Shown piece by piece: positions 1 through 12,476 of a stretch of DNA of 64,000 bases; position 1 is the first letter of the stretch, and the number at the start of each line of letters is the position of its first letter. The position numbers and the translations under genes were made by a program. The stretch lies in assembly GCA_022495995.1 (NCBI GenBank), contig JAFEMH010000931.1, positions 310,001 to 374,000 on the forward strand. Reading direction: 5' to 3'. The stretch comes from Adenophora triphylla var. japonica. Taxonomy: Eukaryota; Streptophyta; Magnoliopsida; Asterales; Campanulaceae. Below the pieces are notes generated by a model. It saw only the letters and a list, made by a program, of their open reading frames with translations. It was not told the DNA's origin and made no database searches.

Positions 1-2
1 AG

Positions 3-958
3 CTCACAGCTTTTTTTCTCAGCCTGGTACAAGAAGGAAATGTGGAAATTCCAGTCACAACTATCTTCAACCCGTCTACCATTACTATTCTAGAAGAACT
101 CGCCATGGCTAGGGACAAAATTCTGCCATTAAACCGATTGATTCGGGTGCAAGAGGTATGAATGATAATTTTTTTAACAGTAGCTTTGTTGTTATTTAAA
201 ATTGATTTACTTAACCAACAATTCCTATCTCTTTTCAGATTGATCAATTATGGGTCTTTTGTCAAGTTGTTGCCATAGAACCAATGTTTGATTGGTTCTA
301 TGTTTCATGCAAAAAGTGTTGCAAAAAAATGGCTCAAGCTGGAACCACCTTTTATTGTGTGCAATGCGATCTGATTGATCCCGTTGGAAGCCTTAGGTAC
401 AGGATTTTGGTTCGTGTTGCTGACAATTGGGGAATTGCTTCCCTGATTTTGTGGGATAAAGAGTGTGTCACTCTTATTGGCAAAACTGCTGGAGAGTTGC
501 AAGCTACTTCAAATGGCGAGGTATAATTCGTTTCTTTTTATTTTGCATACTTTCATTTATCGATTCTATTATTCACACATTATGTTTCTAATGGTGTGTC
601 TTCTACACATATGACACAACCTATTCCAAAAGCAATTTCAAGGATCATTGGTTTAAAAGCTTTGTTCAAGGTAAATGTGAAGGATTTCTCCACTGGTATC
701 AACCTTGGGCCTTTTCCAGTCATGAAGATGACTTCAGATATGCATGTTATAAATCTTTTCTGTAACATTACCTCTGTATCTAATGTGGACCTTAATGAAA
801 AAGAGGAAGGAGACAATGTTTTGGCTCCAATGCAGCATGAGAAAGTGAAATCAACTCCTACGGTTATTTGTGTCGGTGTAAAACGTAATATGCTGAATGA
901 GTTTTCTGGAAATGAAGAAGAGAAAGAGGCCACACGTGCTAAAACAGAGCCTGTGTAG
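3..958 (+). pseudogene. RPA70-like single-strand DNA-binding protein, C-terminal part (Helitron-encoded)
   Basis: The reading starts outside the window. Likely exons are 3-155 (ends at GTATG), 239-520 (after a CAG acceptor, ends at GTATAA) and about 590-958 (stop TAG at 956-958). Exon 2 encodes the zinc-ribbon of the RPA1 C-terminal OB fold: SCKKCCKKM, then FYCVQCD about 20 residues later, then a beta-rich stretch with RILVRVADN and LILWDKEC. RPA-like proteins bind single-stranded DNA, and plant Helitrons often carry one upstream of their helicase, presumably to help rolling-circle replication. The third exon (TQPIPKAISRIIGLKALFKV) fits the end of the OB fold, but no clean AG acceptor precedes it, so this copy may be mis-spliced. 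The N-terminal OB folds cannot be judged. Family assignment is confident; function of this copy is not. Confidence 0.72.
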
Positions 959-2177
959 TTGCTGTGTATGGGAAAGGTGGATGTTTTTGCTCAAGTACAT
1001 AGAATGTCACCCTTTTGTTATTTCCCTTGCCATTCTGTAAAGGCGTTGTTGTTGAAGTAAAATGTGCCAAGTAGGTTTATCCTTTGTGAATAGCTTCTGT
1101 TAGTTCCCCTTTGGCATGGAGATCTTTTGTATATGTATATATTCTCCTTGGTAGTTTGTATCCTCCTTAAAGTAAAGGAGAGGAAGGGTCTGTACAAATT
1201 TTAAGTTATGAAGAAGTGTGTTCCATATTTCTTGGCTGTTATATTCTTGATCACTGTTTAACTTTATCACATGTATTCAAGGTACGGACACAAATTCAAC
1301 TTCTCATTTGCAATATCATATTTATTTGCAAATAAAGCTCAGTTAAAAATATATATTTTTCTTACAAATATTTATAACAATAGAATATTTTTTTTTTATT
1401 AAAATATATTACTTCAGGATAATTATTTTTAGGGTATAAATAAATATAACTTAATATTAGTATAACTTATTGCTTCCGAGAAAATATAGATGTCTTCCCA
1501 ACTTATGACATTGACTCATTTTAAAAAATTTTACTACTGAAGAAGTGTGTTTCATATTTATTGTGTGTATAATTGTTGATGTGTGTTTTACTTTACCACA
1601 TGTATTACATGGAGGGCCACAAATTCTACTTCTCATTTGAAATATCATATGTATTTGAAAATAAAGCCCAGCTAAAAATAGGTTATTTACTTATAAATAT
1701 TTATAAGAATATAATAATTTTTAAAAATTATATGCTCTCATTTACGGATTATTACTTTTTGAGTATAAATAAATGTAACATAATAGTAGTATCACTTATT
1801 GTTTTCGACAAAATATAGCTATCTTTCCTAATTATGACGTCCTAACATTTTATTGCAATTTATATTTATAATAAATATTACAACAATTGAAGTGTATTAA
1901 AAAGAAAATTTAAATAATACAATTTTGATTTTATTTTTTTATCAGTTATCTCTCCACAAATTGACATGGAATTATGTTGTCATTCTCTTGGTATCATAAG
2001 AGAGGGAAGATGCACTTTCTTTCACGTTTCTCAAGGAAACTAAGTTTTGAAATTCAAACTTAGATGGATTTCAAATTATCCCCATTCTTTTAAAACTTTT
2101 TTCACAAACACTCTTCTTCATACTTCAAAATATACCCATTTCTTAATATTTCTACCATATTCTGAAAAATTGCAACC
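959..2177. repeat. AT-rich spacer with a tandem duplication of about 310 bp
   Basis: No gene is seen here. Positions about 1208-1510 and 1538-1847 are diverged tandem copies of one another. They share the block TGAAGAAGTGTGTT, the text around CACATGTATT, the GTATAAATAAAT block and the AAATATAG block, in the same order. The stretch from about 1930 to 2177 is probably the promoter and leader of the helicase gene. Confidence 0.6.
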
Positions 2178-2591
2178 ATGGAATTGACAAAATCATCTTC
2201 CCGAGGGAATAAACCGTTACAGGAAGTTTCAAGTGGGTCGGGTATGTGAGCTACTTTCCTCCTAATTAAATATCAATTCTAATTTTAATTTATTCGTTCT
2301 TTACCTTTATGTTACTTTTGATATATATGTTTGAAAATTATATGAATGCAATGTAGAAAAAGAGTTGTGTGTACCTTATCTTTGTCTCGCGCGTGGTTGA
2401 TGTATTCTTCTCCGCTCCATCTTCTATATTCATGTCCTCCTAATTTCTTTCAGCTTCTGTCCATCTCCGTCCCGTACCCTTATCTTACATATGCTAGATC
2501 TAATTTACATAATTTTTATTACATTACAATTTTTTTATTACACTACTTTTGCAACAAAAACTAAACATTTGGTCTTCTTCTTTGGTTTCCT

Positions 2592-2816
2592 TTATTCTTC
2601 CAAGCTGGTTTCGTTCCGCTTCAAAACAAGCCAATTGTGATTTACATATAACACTAGATAAAAATTAGCCTGAAATAGATGTGGAAATATATATGTGCAA
2701 GCTAACAAATTGTTTAGTGTACCTTTGTATTTCCAACTGTGAAGTTCCTCTGGTATTACAGACAATACTTTGTACTTGGAAGACACAACAGAACATCTTA
2801 CAAATAGCTGCCAACT
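2592..2816 (-). other. Distal exon of an unrecognised minus-strand gene, cut off by the LTR element
   Basis: On the minus strand, bases 2816 to about 2732 read as an open exon (AAICKMFCC in one frame, or VLSVIPEELHSWKYK in another) ending at a GTACAC donor-like site. Joining 2816 to 15672, with one copy of the CAACT duplication removed, places a TTATAG acceptor-like sequence directly before this exon. It is therefore the continuation of the minus-strand gene at 15667-19640. I do not recognise the product. Confidence 0.35.
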
Positions 2817-4723
2817 TGTAACGATGTTGCCATTCGCGAAAAAATTCGATTTTTCGTTTCTTTGAAAACCAAATAAAACCGGAAAACGGAGTCGCCACGC
2901 CATTTTTGTTTTAAGGGCCAAAACTTTGAAAAATGTCCGAAATTAGAGATTTGGGTTCGGAGGTCACGTTACACGCCGGGAAGAACGTTAGTGTTCACCC
3001 GGAATGCCTCGTAAGACGAGTCTTCCAAGCATTAAAAACCATTTGTGTGTGTGTGTGTGTGTGTGTGTTCCTTTGGCCAAAATAAGTTCAAACTGAGGAA
3101 ACCAAAATTTGGGAACTCTTTATAAGACTTTGAACAAATCCCATGATTTTTGGTGTGATTTTAGGGTTGAGATTTGGTACTCAAAAGACCTTTTGAAGTT
3201 GAAAACCAATTCTGCCAGAATGAAAAAGGCAGTGGACACCTGATTTTAAAATGGATTTAAAGGCTTCAAAATCTCAGAATCTGGAAAAAGTCCAAGAATG
3301 AAAGTTGTTCAAAACACCTTAAATAAGGTTTATGTAAAATAACTTTTCATTTTGGAGATGATTTGAGGGACCAAAACCTTCTGGAAATCTCAGATGTGAA
3401 ATCTGGATTTCCAGAGACTGATGAACTGACCTTTAAAAGATAAATTGAAAAAGGGAGTTTTACTCACGAAAAAAATAAAGTAAAAATATTTCTGGAACGC
3501 TACGGATGTTGGCTACAAAAAGTATTTTGTAGTCAACACCCAATTCCAAGTTCTTCTGTGTCCAAAAAATTAGACCATGGACAGAGGTCTTAGAACAATG
3601 CTACTGGACAGCAAGATGTTCTTGAGGGAAAATGTGATTTTTGGGGGATTTGCATCTATGTTCACCCCATTTTCATCCCTAGACTTGATTACACTACTTT
3701 GTGTTAAGTGGTTATCATATTCAAGTCATCCTTGGGGAATTTATGGGGTTTAAACATGTCCTTTGCAAAGGAAAAGGGGATATTTTGTAGAGATGAAATT
3801 AAAGAGAAAAATCAACTAGAGATTTAAAATGTGGACCATTTGAGATGGTCATTCATGAAGATGAACTTCAAGATTACCATCTTAGGTCAAGACTTAAGTT
3901 AAACTAGACATAAAGTAAATCAAAGTAAGAAGAACAAGATGAACAAGAAGTTAAAAGGGAGTTTTAGGGTTTAGAGAAGGAGGGCTTTACCAATGGTGAC
4001 ACCCTATCTTCCTAGGCTTGGGACTTGACTTGAGGAGTATCAAGATTTGGCGTTTGACTTGAGGAGTATCAAGATTTGGTATTTGGATTTGTGTTTGAGT
4101 GGATTCAAGGCTTGAATATGTTTAGGGTTTGATGATAGAGTTGGTCAAAGAGAAAACAAGTAGATAACAATTAAGTCCTCTATGTTTTCTCTCTAATCCT
4201 CCTCTTAAGGGGTGATTGAAGCTTGGGATTGTGTATGAATGGGAGTGATTTGAGAGTATTTGGAGTGAGTGGGATTTGGGAAAGATTCAAGAGAAAATGG
4301 TGGCAATCTAAGGATTCCCACTGTTTTTTCTCTATTTTTCGCCAGAGTGCTGTTGCTGTGAGTGAATTGTGTTGTGTAAACTGAGAGAGGAGGGTTCAAT
4401 TTATAGGCCACTGAGAATGCCATAATCATCCGCGCGGACAAGTCAGGAGGCGTGCACTGTTCATTAAATGCAGCTCCAGGCTTTGGACACAAGGAATATC
4501 TTTTGAAAATTCAAACTGGTTGTTGTTTTTCAGCTTACCAGATTCGGATTTTTACAATTTCTTTTGTTTTTGAGATTCTTTTCTTGGTTTAACCTTAAAT
4601 GGCAATCCCTAATCTACCCTCACTTTGTTAGAAAGGTTAGAAATTGTTAGAAATGTTAGGAATGTTAGGGCTTTCGTTAATTTTCTAACGAAAATACTAA
4701 CGACTCAAATTGGAGCACTTACA
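2817..4723 (-). repeat. 3' LTR (1907 bp) of the gag-only element
   Basis: It is a direct repeat of 13758-15666. On the minus strand it starts TGTAAG and ends GTTACA, with short inverted ends TGTAA/TTACA. The minus-strand TATA box CCTATAAATT is at 4398-4407. A GT microsatellite lies at about 3044-3068. Confidence 0.95.
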
Positions 4724-4738
4724 GTAGCCCCTTGGCGA
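4724..4738 (-). other. Polypurine tract of the gag-only element
   Basis: On the minus strand this reads CCAAGGGGCTAC directly before the 3' LTR. It is a short purine-rich tract in the place where plus-strand synthesis is primed. It is weak as purine tracts go and is called mainly by position. Confidence 0.5.
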
Positions 4739-4912
4739 CGGCGCTTTCGAAGGAAGTGGGGTCGTCGATAAGAGTAAGGCTCCATATTTGACAGGATGAT
4801 CAAGTGATCGAGTGGCTGAACCTAGCGATAGGCTACCTACGTATCCCGATTGGGGAATCAAGCCAGTGGTAGTTCGGGTCTTTCGACTATCTTCAGACGT
4901 CGACCCTAGAGG

Positions 4913-5355
4913 GACTATTTTAGGGAAGTCGCCCTAAAATGTGACTATTTTTGGGAAGTCGCCCTATGATTTAACTATTTTTGGGAAGTCGCCCTATGAT
5001 TTGACTATTTTTGGGAAGTCGCCCTATGACTTGACTATTTTTGGGAAGTCGCCCTATGACTTGACTATTTTTGGGAAGTCGCCCTATGATTTGACTATTT
5101 TTGGGAAGTCGCCCTATGATTTGACTATTTTTGGAAAGTCGCCCTATAACTTGACTATTTTTGGGAAGTCGCCCTATGGTTTGACTATTTTTGGGAAGTC
5201 GCCCTATGATTTGACTATTTTTGGGAAGTCGTCCTATGCTTTGACTATTTTTGGGAAGTCGCCCTATGATGTGACTATTTTTGGGAAGTCGCCCTGAGAT
5301 TTGACTATTTTTGGGAAGTCGCCCTACGATTTGACTATTTTTGGGAAGTCGCCCT
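4913..5355. repeat. Tandem array A, 30-bp unit, about 15 copies
   Basis: The unit contains ACTATTTTTGGGAAGTCGCC plus ten more bases. Copies differ at one to three positions, mostly in the CTATGAT part. Because 30 is divisible by three, the plus strand is open by chance and translates as repeated LTIFGKSPYD. It lies in the 3' untranslated part of the gag-only element, where Tat-lineage elements commonly hold tandem repeats. Confidence 0.95.
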
Positions 5356-5421
5356 GGTAATGATTTCGGTTTGTCGAATTAGGGGATGATCGCGATTTAT
5401 CGCTTTCCTCGTGTTGTGTGT

Positions 5422-5699
5422 GATAGCGTTTTAGGTGCCTCAAACCTTAATGATGGCGTCTTAGGTGCCTTGAACCTTGATGATGGCGTCTTAGGTGCCT
5501 CGATCCTTGATGATGGCGTTTTAGGTGCCTTGAACCTTGGTGATGGCGTCTTAGGTGCCTCAAACCTTGATGATGGCGTTTTAGGTGCCTCGAACCTTGG
5601 TGATGGCGTCTTAGGTGCCTCAAACCTTGATGATGGCGTTTTAGGTGCCTCGAACCTTGGTGATGGCGTCTTAGGTGCCTCAAACCTTGATGATGGGTG
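5422..5699. repeat. Tandem array B, 30-bp unit, about 9 copies
   Basis: The unit contains TTAGGTGCCTCAAACCTTGA plus GATGGCGTC. Two variant types (CAAACCTTGAT and CGAACCTTGGT) alternate from about 5540, which suggests recent expansion by a 60-bp dimer. Open frames on both strands here are a by-product of the 30-bp period. Confidence 0.94.
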
Positions 5700-5836
5700 A
5701 TCTGGAGGTATCAACTTGTCTTGAAACGATTTCCTTCGATGTTCGTATCCTTTCATTGGGGACAGACTTCGAGGGGATAGACAGTCTTTTGGTGGACTTC
5801 ATTTGAAGGGGACCGAATTAACCGTTAACTTTCGGG

Positions 5837-6137
5837 GATGAACCTAAGCTGAGGTTCAGTTCAGAAGTATGAACCTAAATGAGATTTCAGTTCAGGAGTA
5901 TGAACCTGAATGGGGACTCAGTTCAGGAGTATGAACCTAAATGGGGACTTAGCTCAGGAGTATGAACCTAAGTGGGGACTCAGTTCAGGAGTATGAACCT
6001 AAATGGGGACTTAGCTCAGGAGTATGAACCTAAATGGGGACCTAGTTCAGGAGTATGATCCTAAGTCGGGGTTTCAGTTCAGGAGTATGAACCTAAATGG
6101 GGACTCAGTTCAGGAGTATGATCCTAAGTCGAGGTTT
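5837..6137. repeat. Tandem array C, 31-bp unit, about 10 copies
   Basis: The unit contains GACTCAGTTCAGGAGTATGA followed by ACCTAAATGGG, with variants TTAGCTCAGG and CCTAAGTCGG. The 31-bp period leaves no long open frame. Confidence 0.92.
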
Positions 6138-6323
6138 TGTACCTGAGGGAGACTGTTTGAGGGCGTTCTCGCTGGGGAAGATTTGAGCTTACGAGGATTA
6201 CCGGGGAAAAGGGTGACCGTGTTGGTCAAGTGGCTGGACCTATGGTAGGCTACCTACGTATCCCGAGTGGGAATCAAGCCTGGACGTAGTTCGACAACTG
6301 CTGGGGATGGTCTTTGATGGTTT

Positions 6324-6445
6324 GACGGTATTTGGGAGTCACCCGAGGTTTGACTGTTTTTGGGAAGTCGCCCTAAGATTTGACTATTTTTGGGAAGTCG
6401 CCCTAAGACTTGACTATTTTTGGGGAGTCACCCTAAGATTTGGTG
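6324..6445. repeat. Second block of array A units (about 4 copies)
   Basis: The same TTTTTGGGAAGTCGCCCTA unit as at 4913-5355 reappears after arrays B and C. The ACCTACGTATCCCGA text near 4845 and again near 6255 also recurs. The whole 4.8-6.2-kb block therefore looks like part of a larger duplication. Confidence 0.85.
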
Positions 6446-9400
6446 ATAATGTTCTTTTAGAAAAGTAGTTGACTAAGATATGCTTTCATACCGTCTTTGT
6501 GCTTACCCTGTAGGCTGCCAGGAAGGACTGAGGCTACGACTGATATTGATGAAGAGTTGTTGGGTTGCCATTCGTGGGACGGTTTCTGCCGACGATTTCT
6601 TTGTCTTTGGAGGCATTTTGACCTGAAGGAGGAGTTTGGTTGAGTCTGCATCTTGCTGGTGATCGTCAACCTTGTAGAAGTTGTTGAGCTTGTCTTCACA
6701 TTGGGACTTCTTGCTTTCGAGAACTTTGTGTCTCTGACCGATTTGCATTTGAGAACTTGGTGTCTGTAACCGAATTGTATCTGAGAACTTGGCGTTTCTG
6801 ACCGATTTGTAGACACCGGAGGCGGTCTTCATATGTTTGTGAATGTTGGGGGTTGTTTTCACCAAGTTGCAGACGCTGGAACTTGTCTTTGCCAAGCTAT
6901 AGACATGGGGGCTACCTTTGCCAAACTGTAGATGCTGGAGGTCGTCTTCATCCATTTGTGGACATTGGAGGTAGTCTTTGGTGGAGACCATTCTCGCTGC
7001 GGAGAGGCTTCGGGTAGTGATGGAAAACTGGTCTTTCGTGCTTGAATTGCTACATTTGTTAGTAGAGGGACAAATGCACATATGACATTCATGATGATGG
7101 TTGCATGCATAGAATCAAAATGATTATGGGAACATCAGTGCGTATGTTCGCGAGATGATGCATTTACTTGCTTTTGGAGATGCACTTAGCCTAAGCTTTT
7201 GGCAGGAAAATTATGACTTAGGATTGTTCCTATTGGTTCAAGTTTTGTGCATGCTACATGAACCCTGGGGAGATTTTTTTTGGGAATGCATGTGGTGAGA
7301 GGGGATGTATTGGAATGTATGTGTCTGGAAACTGTTTGAAACAGATTTTGAGCAAGTGGGAGGGGGGTGAAAGCCCTCGATCGCGATTTAAACAGCGGTT
7401 GTTAATGAGGTTTTGTTAACAGTATCGCATGGACCTCAATTTTGATGAGATTGGATTCGGATCCCGGGTCTTGGTTAAAATTTTCCCTCTCAATCTTGGT
7501 CATTTGAAGCTGATGCCGACAGGCTGTAGAGTACGTCGGTATAAGTGAAACTTCTTTCATTTGGGTGAGCTGTGACTTGGCCGAAACCTTGTTCGTAGAA
7601 TGATTTGATGAAATTGCTACTACCGGGAGAAACCCCAGTTCTTAAATTCCGATGCTACGGGAAGCTGCTATGTACCAAGTTCTGAAGCCGAAAATCTAGT
7701 TGTTGATGTGCCTAGACCTTTCTTGTGACTTGATAAAATTAATGTTCAAAAGACCATCTTGACAAAGCCCCCGGATCCCTTCTTTGGCAAAGCCCCGGTT
7801 TGAAGAACTGAGTAGGCGAAGTCCAGATTTTGAAGAAGTGACTTGGCGAAGCTCCAATCTTATAACCTCGTTGTGATTCCGACATAATTAGCAGAGTCCC
7901 AATCTGATAGGTAATGCAAAGCAATCCTGAAAATAATCTGACAAAGATCGAATCTATCTCGTAGTGAAGAACCCAATGTGGACCCAAAGATGACTATAGG
8001 AGCCCCAGCTTGAAGAGCTGATACATGAAAACACAGGAGAACCGCTTAGCAAAGCCCCGGCGTGAAGAAATCTCGTAGTAGTCTTACGCAGGAGGCACCC
8101 ATCTTTTCAAATCTTAGTCCATCAGTCACTGGACAAGACTCAGAAATGTTTACGTGCAGGGGCATATCTTTTGAAAGGTGGGAATGTCTCCCGAATTTGT
8201 GTATGACACTCTCGCTTTTGGTTTGACTCTTTTGAGAGAGTATAAGCATCACAAGGTGTGGAAAAGTGTATGGAAGCCCCTGCTGACAGAAAGACAGTGT
8301 TTGGCTCTATTTCCCTATGATGGAGAGAGAGAAGACTTGTCGAGACACTTGAAAACTTGTTTTATTCGTGATGATCACAAGGCTGCTTAAAACCCTTTGT
8401 TAATGTTCGGGTTATTCAACCCCTAAATCTTGATATGAACAAATATTTTGATTAATCACAAGGAGAAAGCCAACTGATATCAAGAATCAAGCTCGGAAAG
8501 TGTGTAGGGACGATCCTTGATGAGACCCGATTTTTTTTCGAGATTTGTTTGTGATTTCGACCGGACCAATTATGGTTGCCTACGTTCCCCTCATCATGAG
8601 GAGCTCAGGTCGCCGTAGTTCGGGCTTAGCCCGATTGAAGAGAGAATGAATGTGAAAGTTCGAGATTTTGAGGTCCTTTGAGGATTTTGAGGATTGGAGA
8701 TTCGAATAACATATACCTTTAGAGTGTCCATGAAAGACACGGATGCGGAGCCCCAATGGGACATCCACGGCAAGTGTTTGTGGAGGAGAAATGAAATATG
8801 CTCACATGAAATGTCGAATGAATCAGATTTGAATTTGCACAATCTTTGATTGATGATTTTAAATCAAGATGGATTAGATTCCAATTTAAGCAAGCAATGA
8901 AGCATCAAATTGATTTAGATCTTAAAGATATTACGGTGAAATTGCTATCCGATAGGAATTACAGCTGGGTTTTCGGGCTTCGATCGACCATCGGGTGATT
9001 TGGGAAATTATGACCTCTTAAGATGAGAGGTCGACTGGCCTTTTAATGACTGAACCTCTAAAGATGAGAGGTTGGCTTGTAGGGATGTGTTTGGGAAATC
9101 TACGGTGATGAAGATTGATTGCCTCTAAGAAGGAGAGGTCAGATTTTGACTTTGGCCAAAGGCGAGGGTAATAGTAATGGGAATATCCTCTAAAAGCGAG
9201 AGGGTGGCTTGGGATTGATTTAAGGTAATGGTGAGAGGAAGTCCAGGCCGTCGAGAACTTTTGCGAACTTGCGAGAACTCGGGCTCCCTTTTTGGAGAGC
9301 TTGTTGAGGAGTCGGGGACTTTTGCTGAATTATGAGGATCGACAAACCCTTCTTTTTTTTTTTTTTTTTTTTGGAAGGCCTCCTGAGGAGTTGAGGATTA

Positions 9401-10098
9401 TCTTTGTCCTTCCTTCATGGCTTGAGATATTTTGCGCATCGCCGACTCTCGAAGCTAACTTCTTGGCCTTGCTTGGACTTCTCTCAGTAAGGAGCAAATG
9501 TGATGGCTAAACAGGGTTTCAAAACACGCCGATCTTGAAATGAAAGGTATTATTTGGGGAGGGTGAGGTAATGGCTTTCCTATGGGTGAAAGGCTTCAGC
9601 CGCAATCCCTACCGGATGACCTAATTGAGATTAAGTCTTCATTGCTTGCTTAAGCTTTTAATGAGAAAAGATCCGTGTAAATTCATCGAGCAACGAAATG
9701 ACGAGGATGATGTGAGCATATGAGATGCAAGAGGGGGAGTTGGTAAGCCCCAATTTGAGAAGGATATCAATTGACTTTCTCACTCCAATTAATTTGAATA
9801 TTAATCATTTCAAAGAATTAGTGGTTGAGCAGCACAAGTGATCATTTTGGATAAAACCATTTCAATTTAGTGTAACGTGGGTGCGCAAGTGATGTTTCGA
9901 GTCTAGCAAGAAAAGAAAGAAGACTTATATAAAAGTTAGACATTTAACTACTATGTCCAAAATGGACTTACAACGACAAATGTCCAGGAAGGACTTAGGT
10001 GAAAGAGAAGTACTAGAACCTACGAAGGTTGACTTAAAAGACTATTTTAGAGATAGGTAGCCCCTAGTCTAGCCGCTCTTTGCTGTTGGACCATGCAT
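6446..10098 (-). other. Gene-free 3' part of the gag-only element
   Basis: No open frame with a retrotransposon motif was found on either strand. Diverged repeats are visible at 6720-6960 (GAGAACTTGGTGTCT, CATTTGTAGAC and similar) and 7740-8080 (AAGCCCCGGTTTGAAGAACT and relatives). A run of 22 T lies near 9351-9372. This is where protease and polymerase genes would lie in a complete gypsy element. Confidence 0.7.
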
Positions 10099-12476
10099 TT
10101 ACTCTTCGACGCTGGAGATGGGAGCTATCGCAGATCTTTCCACCAGGATTTCTTTGGCAATCCCTTGCTCAACCCAGCCGTTTTCATTGCCTGCGATGAC
10201 TGGTTCATCGATCTCACAAAAGGGCGAGTCAAATTCCCTTATGCCCACGAATCTTGAATCACCAAACTCGACCATGTTGACGCTTATGTTGTTATTTCTA
10301 GGGAACGGGTTACTGATAGTATTGGGCCCTTCAGGCACCTCTAACTTCCCTTGCTCAATCAAACCTTGGATTGCCTTTTTCAGGGGGACGCAATCGTCTG
10401 TCAAGTGCCCATGGTACTGATGAAAGGCACAATGCTTGGAGGTATCCAAAGGAGCATTGGGGTTTCTGGGTTGATAATTTTCTAAAGGCCGGAGCAAACC
10501 TTCTTTTACCAAACCTCTGAAGATATCACTCAAAGGCATCCCAAAGTTTCTCAAGTCTTGGAGCCGGATCTCGGACGCATCAGTTTCTAGGGAACAAAGG
10601 GAGTGGCATTGTTATCTCCCGTCCCGAATAGGGCCGGGCAGAGTCGTGTTGGAGGTGGATGAAGCCCTAGATCTCGTAGGTAGGTGCAACAACTTGCCGT
10701 TGATTGTGAGCCCTCTCAAATTTAGCCCCGAATTAACCATTGCGCGCAAGTCCGCGTAGGGGAAGTGACCGAGGGAGGCTCTCGATGTGGTTTCGTACAT
10801 GACCGAAAGATGTCCAATTGTTCCTCTTCGTAAGGAGGGATGGCCATCTCAACCGAGTTTCGCATTCCACCGCTTGTAGAAATCCCCGATGTTCTCGTGA
10901 CGCCGCACCGTTGTCCGCAGATCAACTCTATTTGTTTCCCATTCCAAGTTAGCTTTGTACTTCTCGTGAAAGCACTAGTGATCTGGTCCCATGTGGCCCT
11001 GGCCTCGGGTTTTAAGCGGAAGAACCATTTCAAAGCCCCTGACTTCAAAGAGAGACTGAAGTAGTCGGCCAACTGCTGGTTTGTGCATCCCTTAGCTTTC
11101 ATTGCCAAAGTGTATGTATCCAGGTGAGTTTTCGGGCATGCAGTCCCATCAAACAGATCTAGATTAGGCATCACGAATTTGTGGGGCAGGGGCACAATGG
11201 AGTCCGGGTCCGTAGGCCTAAGGCGTACTTCTTAGTGGTCAATTCAGCAATCTGCGCTTTCATTTCCTTATGTTGTTCCATGAACCAAGCCAGATGAGGA
11301 TCTTGTGGTGGAACCATGGCATTCAATCCAGTGACTGAGCAAGAGTGAGGAGTTACCATTGGCGGCACATTGGTGGAAGGGATACCATACTCCGGGGCAT
11401 AGGTGAAAACCTGTCCTTGGCCCAAATTACCCTGGGGAATGTAGGTAGGAGCTTGGGCAAAGGGATAAAACCCAGCGGCTTGCTGTTGGCTTCCCATTGG
11501 CAGAGAAGGTGGAGGCAGACCTGAGGTAGCCGAATAGCTCGGGTTCCCGGAGTGAGACCCATAAGTAGGCTTAGATGCGGGCTGCTGTCCCTGGTTGTTG
11601 AATTGCATGGCCGGGCCGTGGCGATGGTGTATAACCCGGGGTACTGCGGTCCCGGTGATTCTCGATGAAACCGGGATGGAGGTTTGCAACCCATCGAACC
11701 CCGAGTGAGAAATGGGTTTGTGAAAGCCGTGTTAGGAGCGGCCGAGCTAGCATCATTCTCGAGGAAGGGCTCCCGACTATTGTCCCGGACTGCATCGCTG
11801 GGGCATTCCAAACCTGTCGTGAAGGTCCGGATTGATCAGTTCCAAACTGAGGTGGGATTCCAATTTGCAGGGGCATTCCGAGGTAACCCCAACCATGAGA
11901 AGACATTATGTACTGGCTTTGTCCCCACTGAGGAACTGTGAACTGATTAGTGCCGTCAGGCTGCATGGATCCGGTGGTCTGTGGTTGGGGAGCTGGCTGA
12001 CCTGAAGATCGAGGAGCATGGGTTCTGGTAGTGGTACCATAGGAGGTGGGTGGTGGCATCCTGGAGTAATCAGGGAGACTGAGAGTGGGATTGGCATCCT
12101 CTTCTTCTTCCACGAAGGTGCCATCGGGATTGAGGCCGGCGGCCAAACCATGGCTTTTGATAGCCTCCATAAGGCTATTCATCTCGTGCTTCCCGTCGTA
12201 ATCTTATTTGTTCTCGCTAACCGATTCCACCGCTTCGCCCGAGGGGTCCCGGAGGCGGAGTGACGTTGTCCCCATCATTACCACCGATGCAGACATTACA
12301 AACCCGGAGTTGGAACAAACGGCGAAGCCGATGATGCGCTTGACTCTTCCCAACTGATCAAACGGTGACCCTGTCCCGAACCAACCTTTGTGAGGAGCCG
12401 CGGGGAAAAGGCACGAGGGTTCGATGTTTGGGGATTGAAAGAGGGTAAGTGTTTGGGCTTTGGGCTCATGCAACAT
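10099..12476 (-). pseudogene. Degenerate gypsy gag polyprotein
   Basis: Pieces read in order on the minus strand: MSASVVMMGTTSLRLRDPSG (12476-12207), TAA stop at 12204-12206, MNSLMEAIKSHGLAAG (12182 on) followed by a Pro/Gln-rich linker, a frame change near 11650-11690, the Gag core with FDGTACPKTHLDTYTLAMK and ALKWFFRLKPEA (11195 to about 10960), more frame changes, and a C-terminal part with a zinc-knuckle-like CAFHQYHGHLTDDC and LKKAIQGLIEQGKLEVPE (10554-10099). Gag forms the particle that packages retrotransposon RNA. The core, linker and knuckle spacing fit Tat/Ogre-like gypsy elements. At least three frame disruptions and one stop make this copy non-functional. Confidence 0.85.

Noticed and set aside
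4205..4492. 95-codon minus-strand frame found in both LTRs (also 15148-15435)
   Set aside because: Its conservation only reflects LTR identity; it overlaps the TATA box and initiator of the LTR and has no recognisable domain.
4941..5297. 118-codon frame of LTIFGKSPYD repeats
   Set aside because: A 30-bp tandem repeat keeps any stop-free frame open; it lies in the untranslated 3' part of a retrotransposon on the other strand.
5386..5756. Overlapping frames on both strands over array B
   Set aside because: Same 30-bp period effect; no independent coding evidence.
4913..6137. CRISPR-like array
   Set aside because: Units are head-to-tail without unique spacers, and this is a plant nuclear retrotransposon.
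10118..12263. Plus-strand frames opposite the gag (10118-10420, 11684-11941, 12018-12263)
   Set aside because: Shadows of the minus-strand gag, without motifs of their own.
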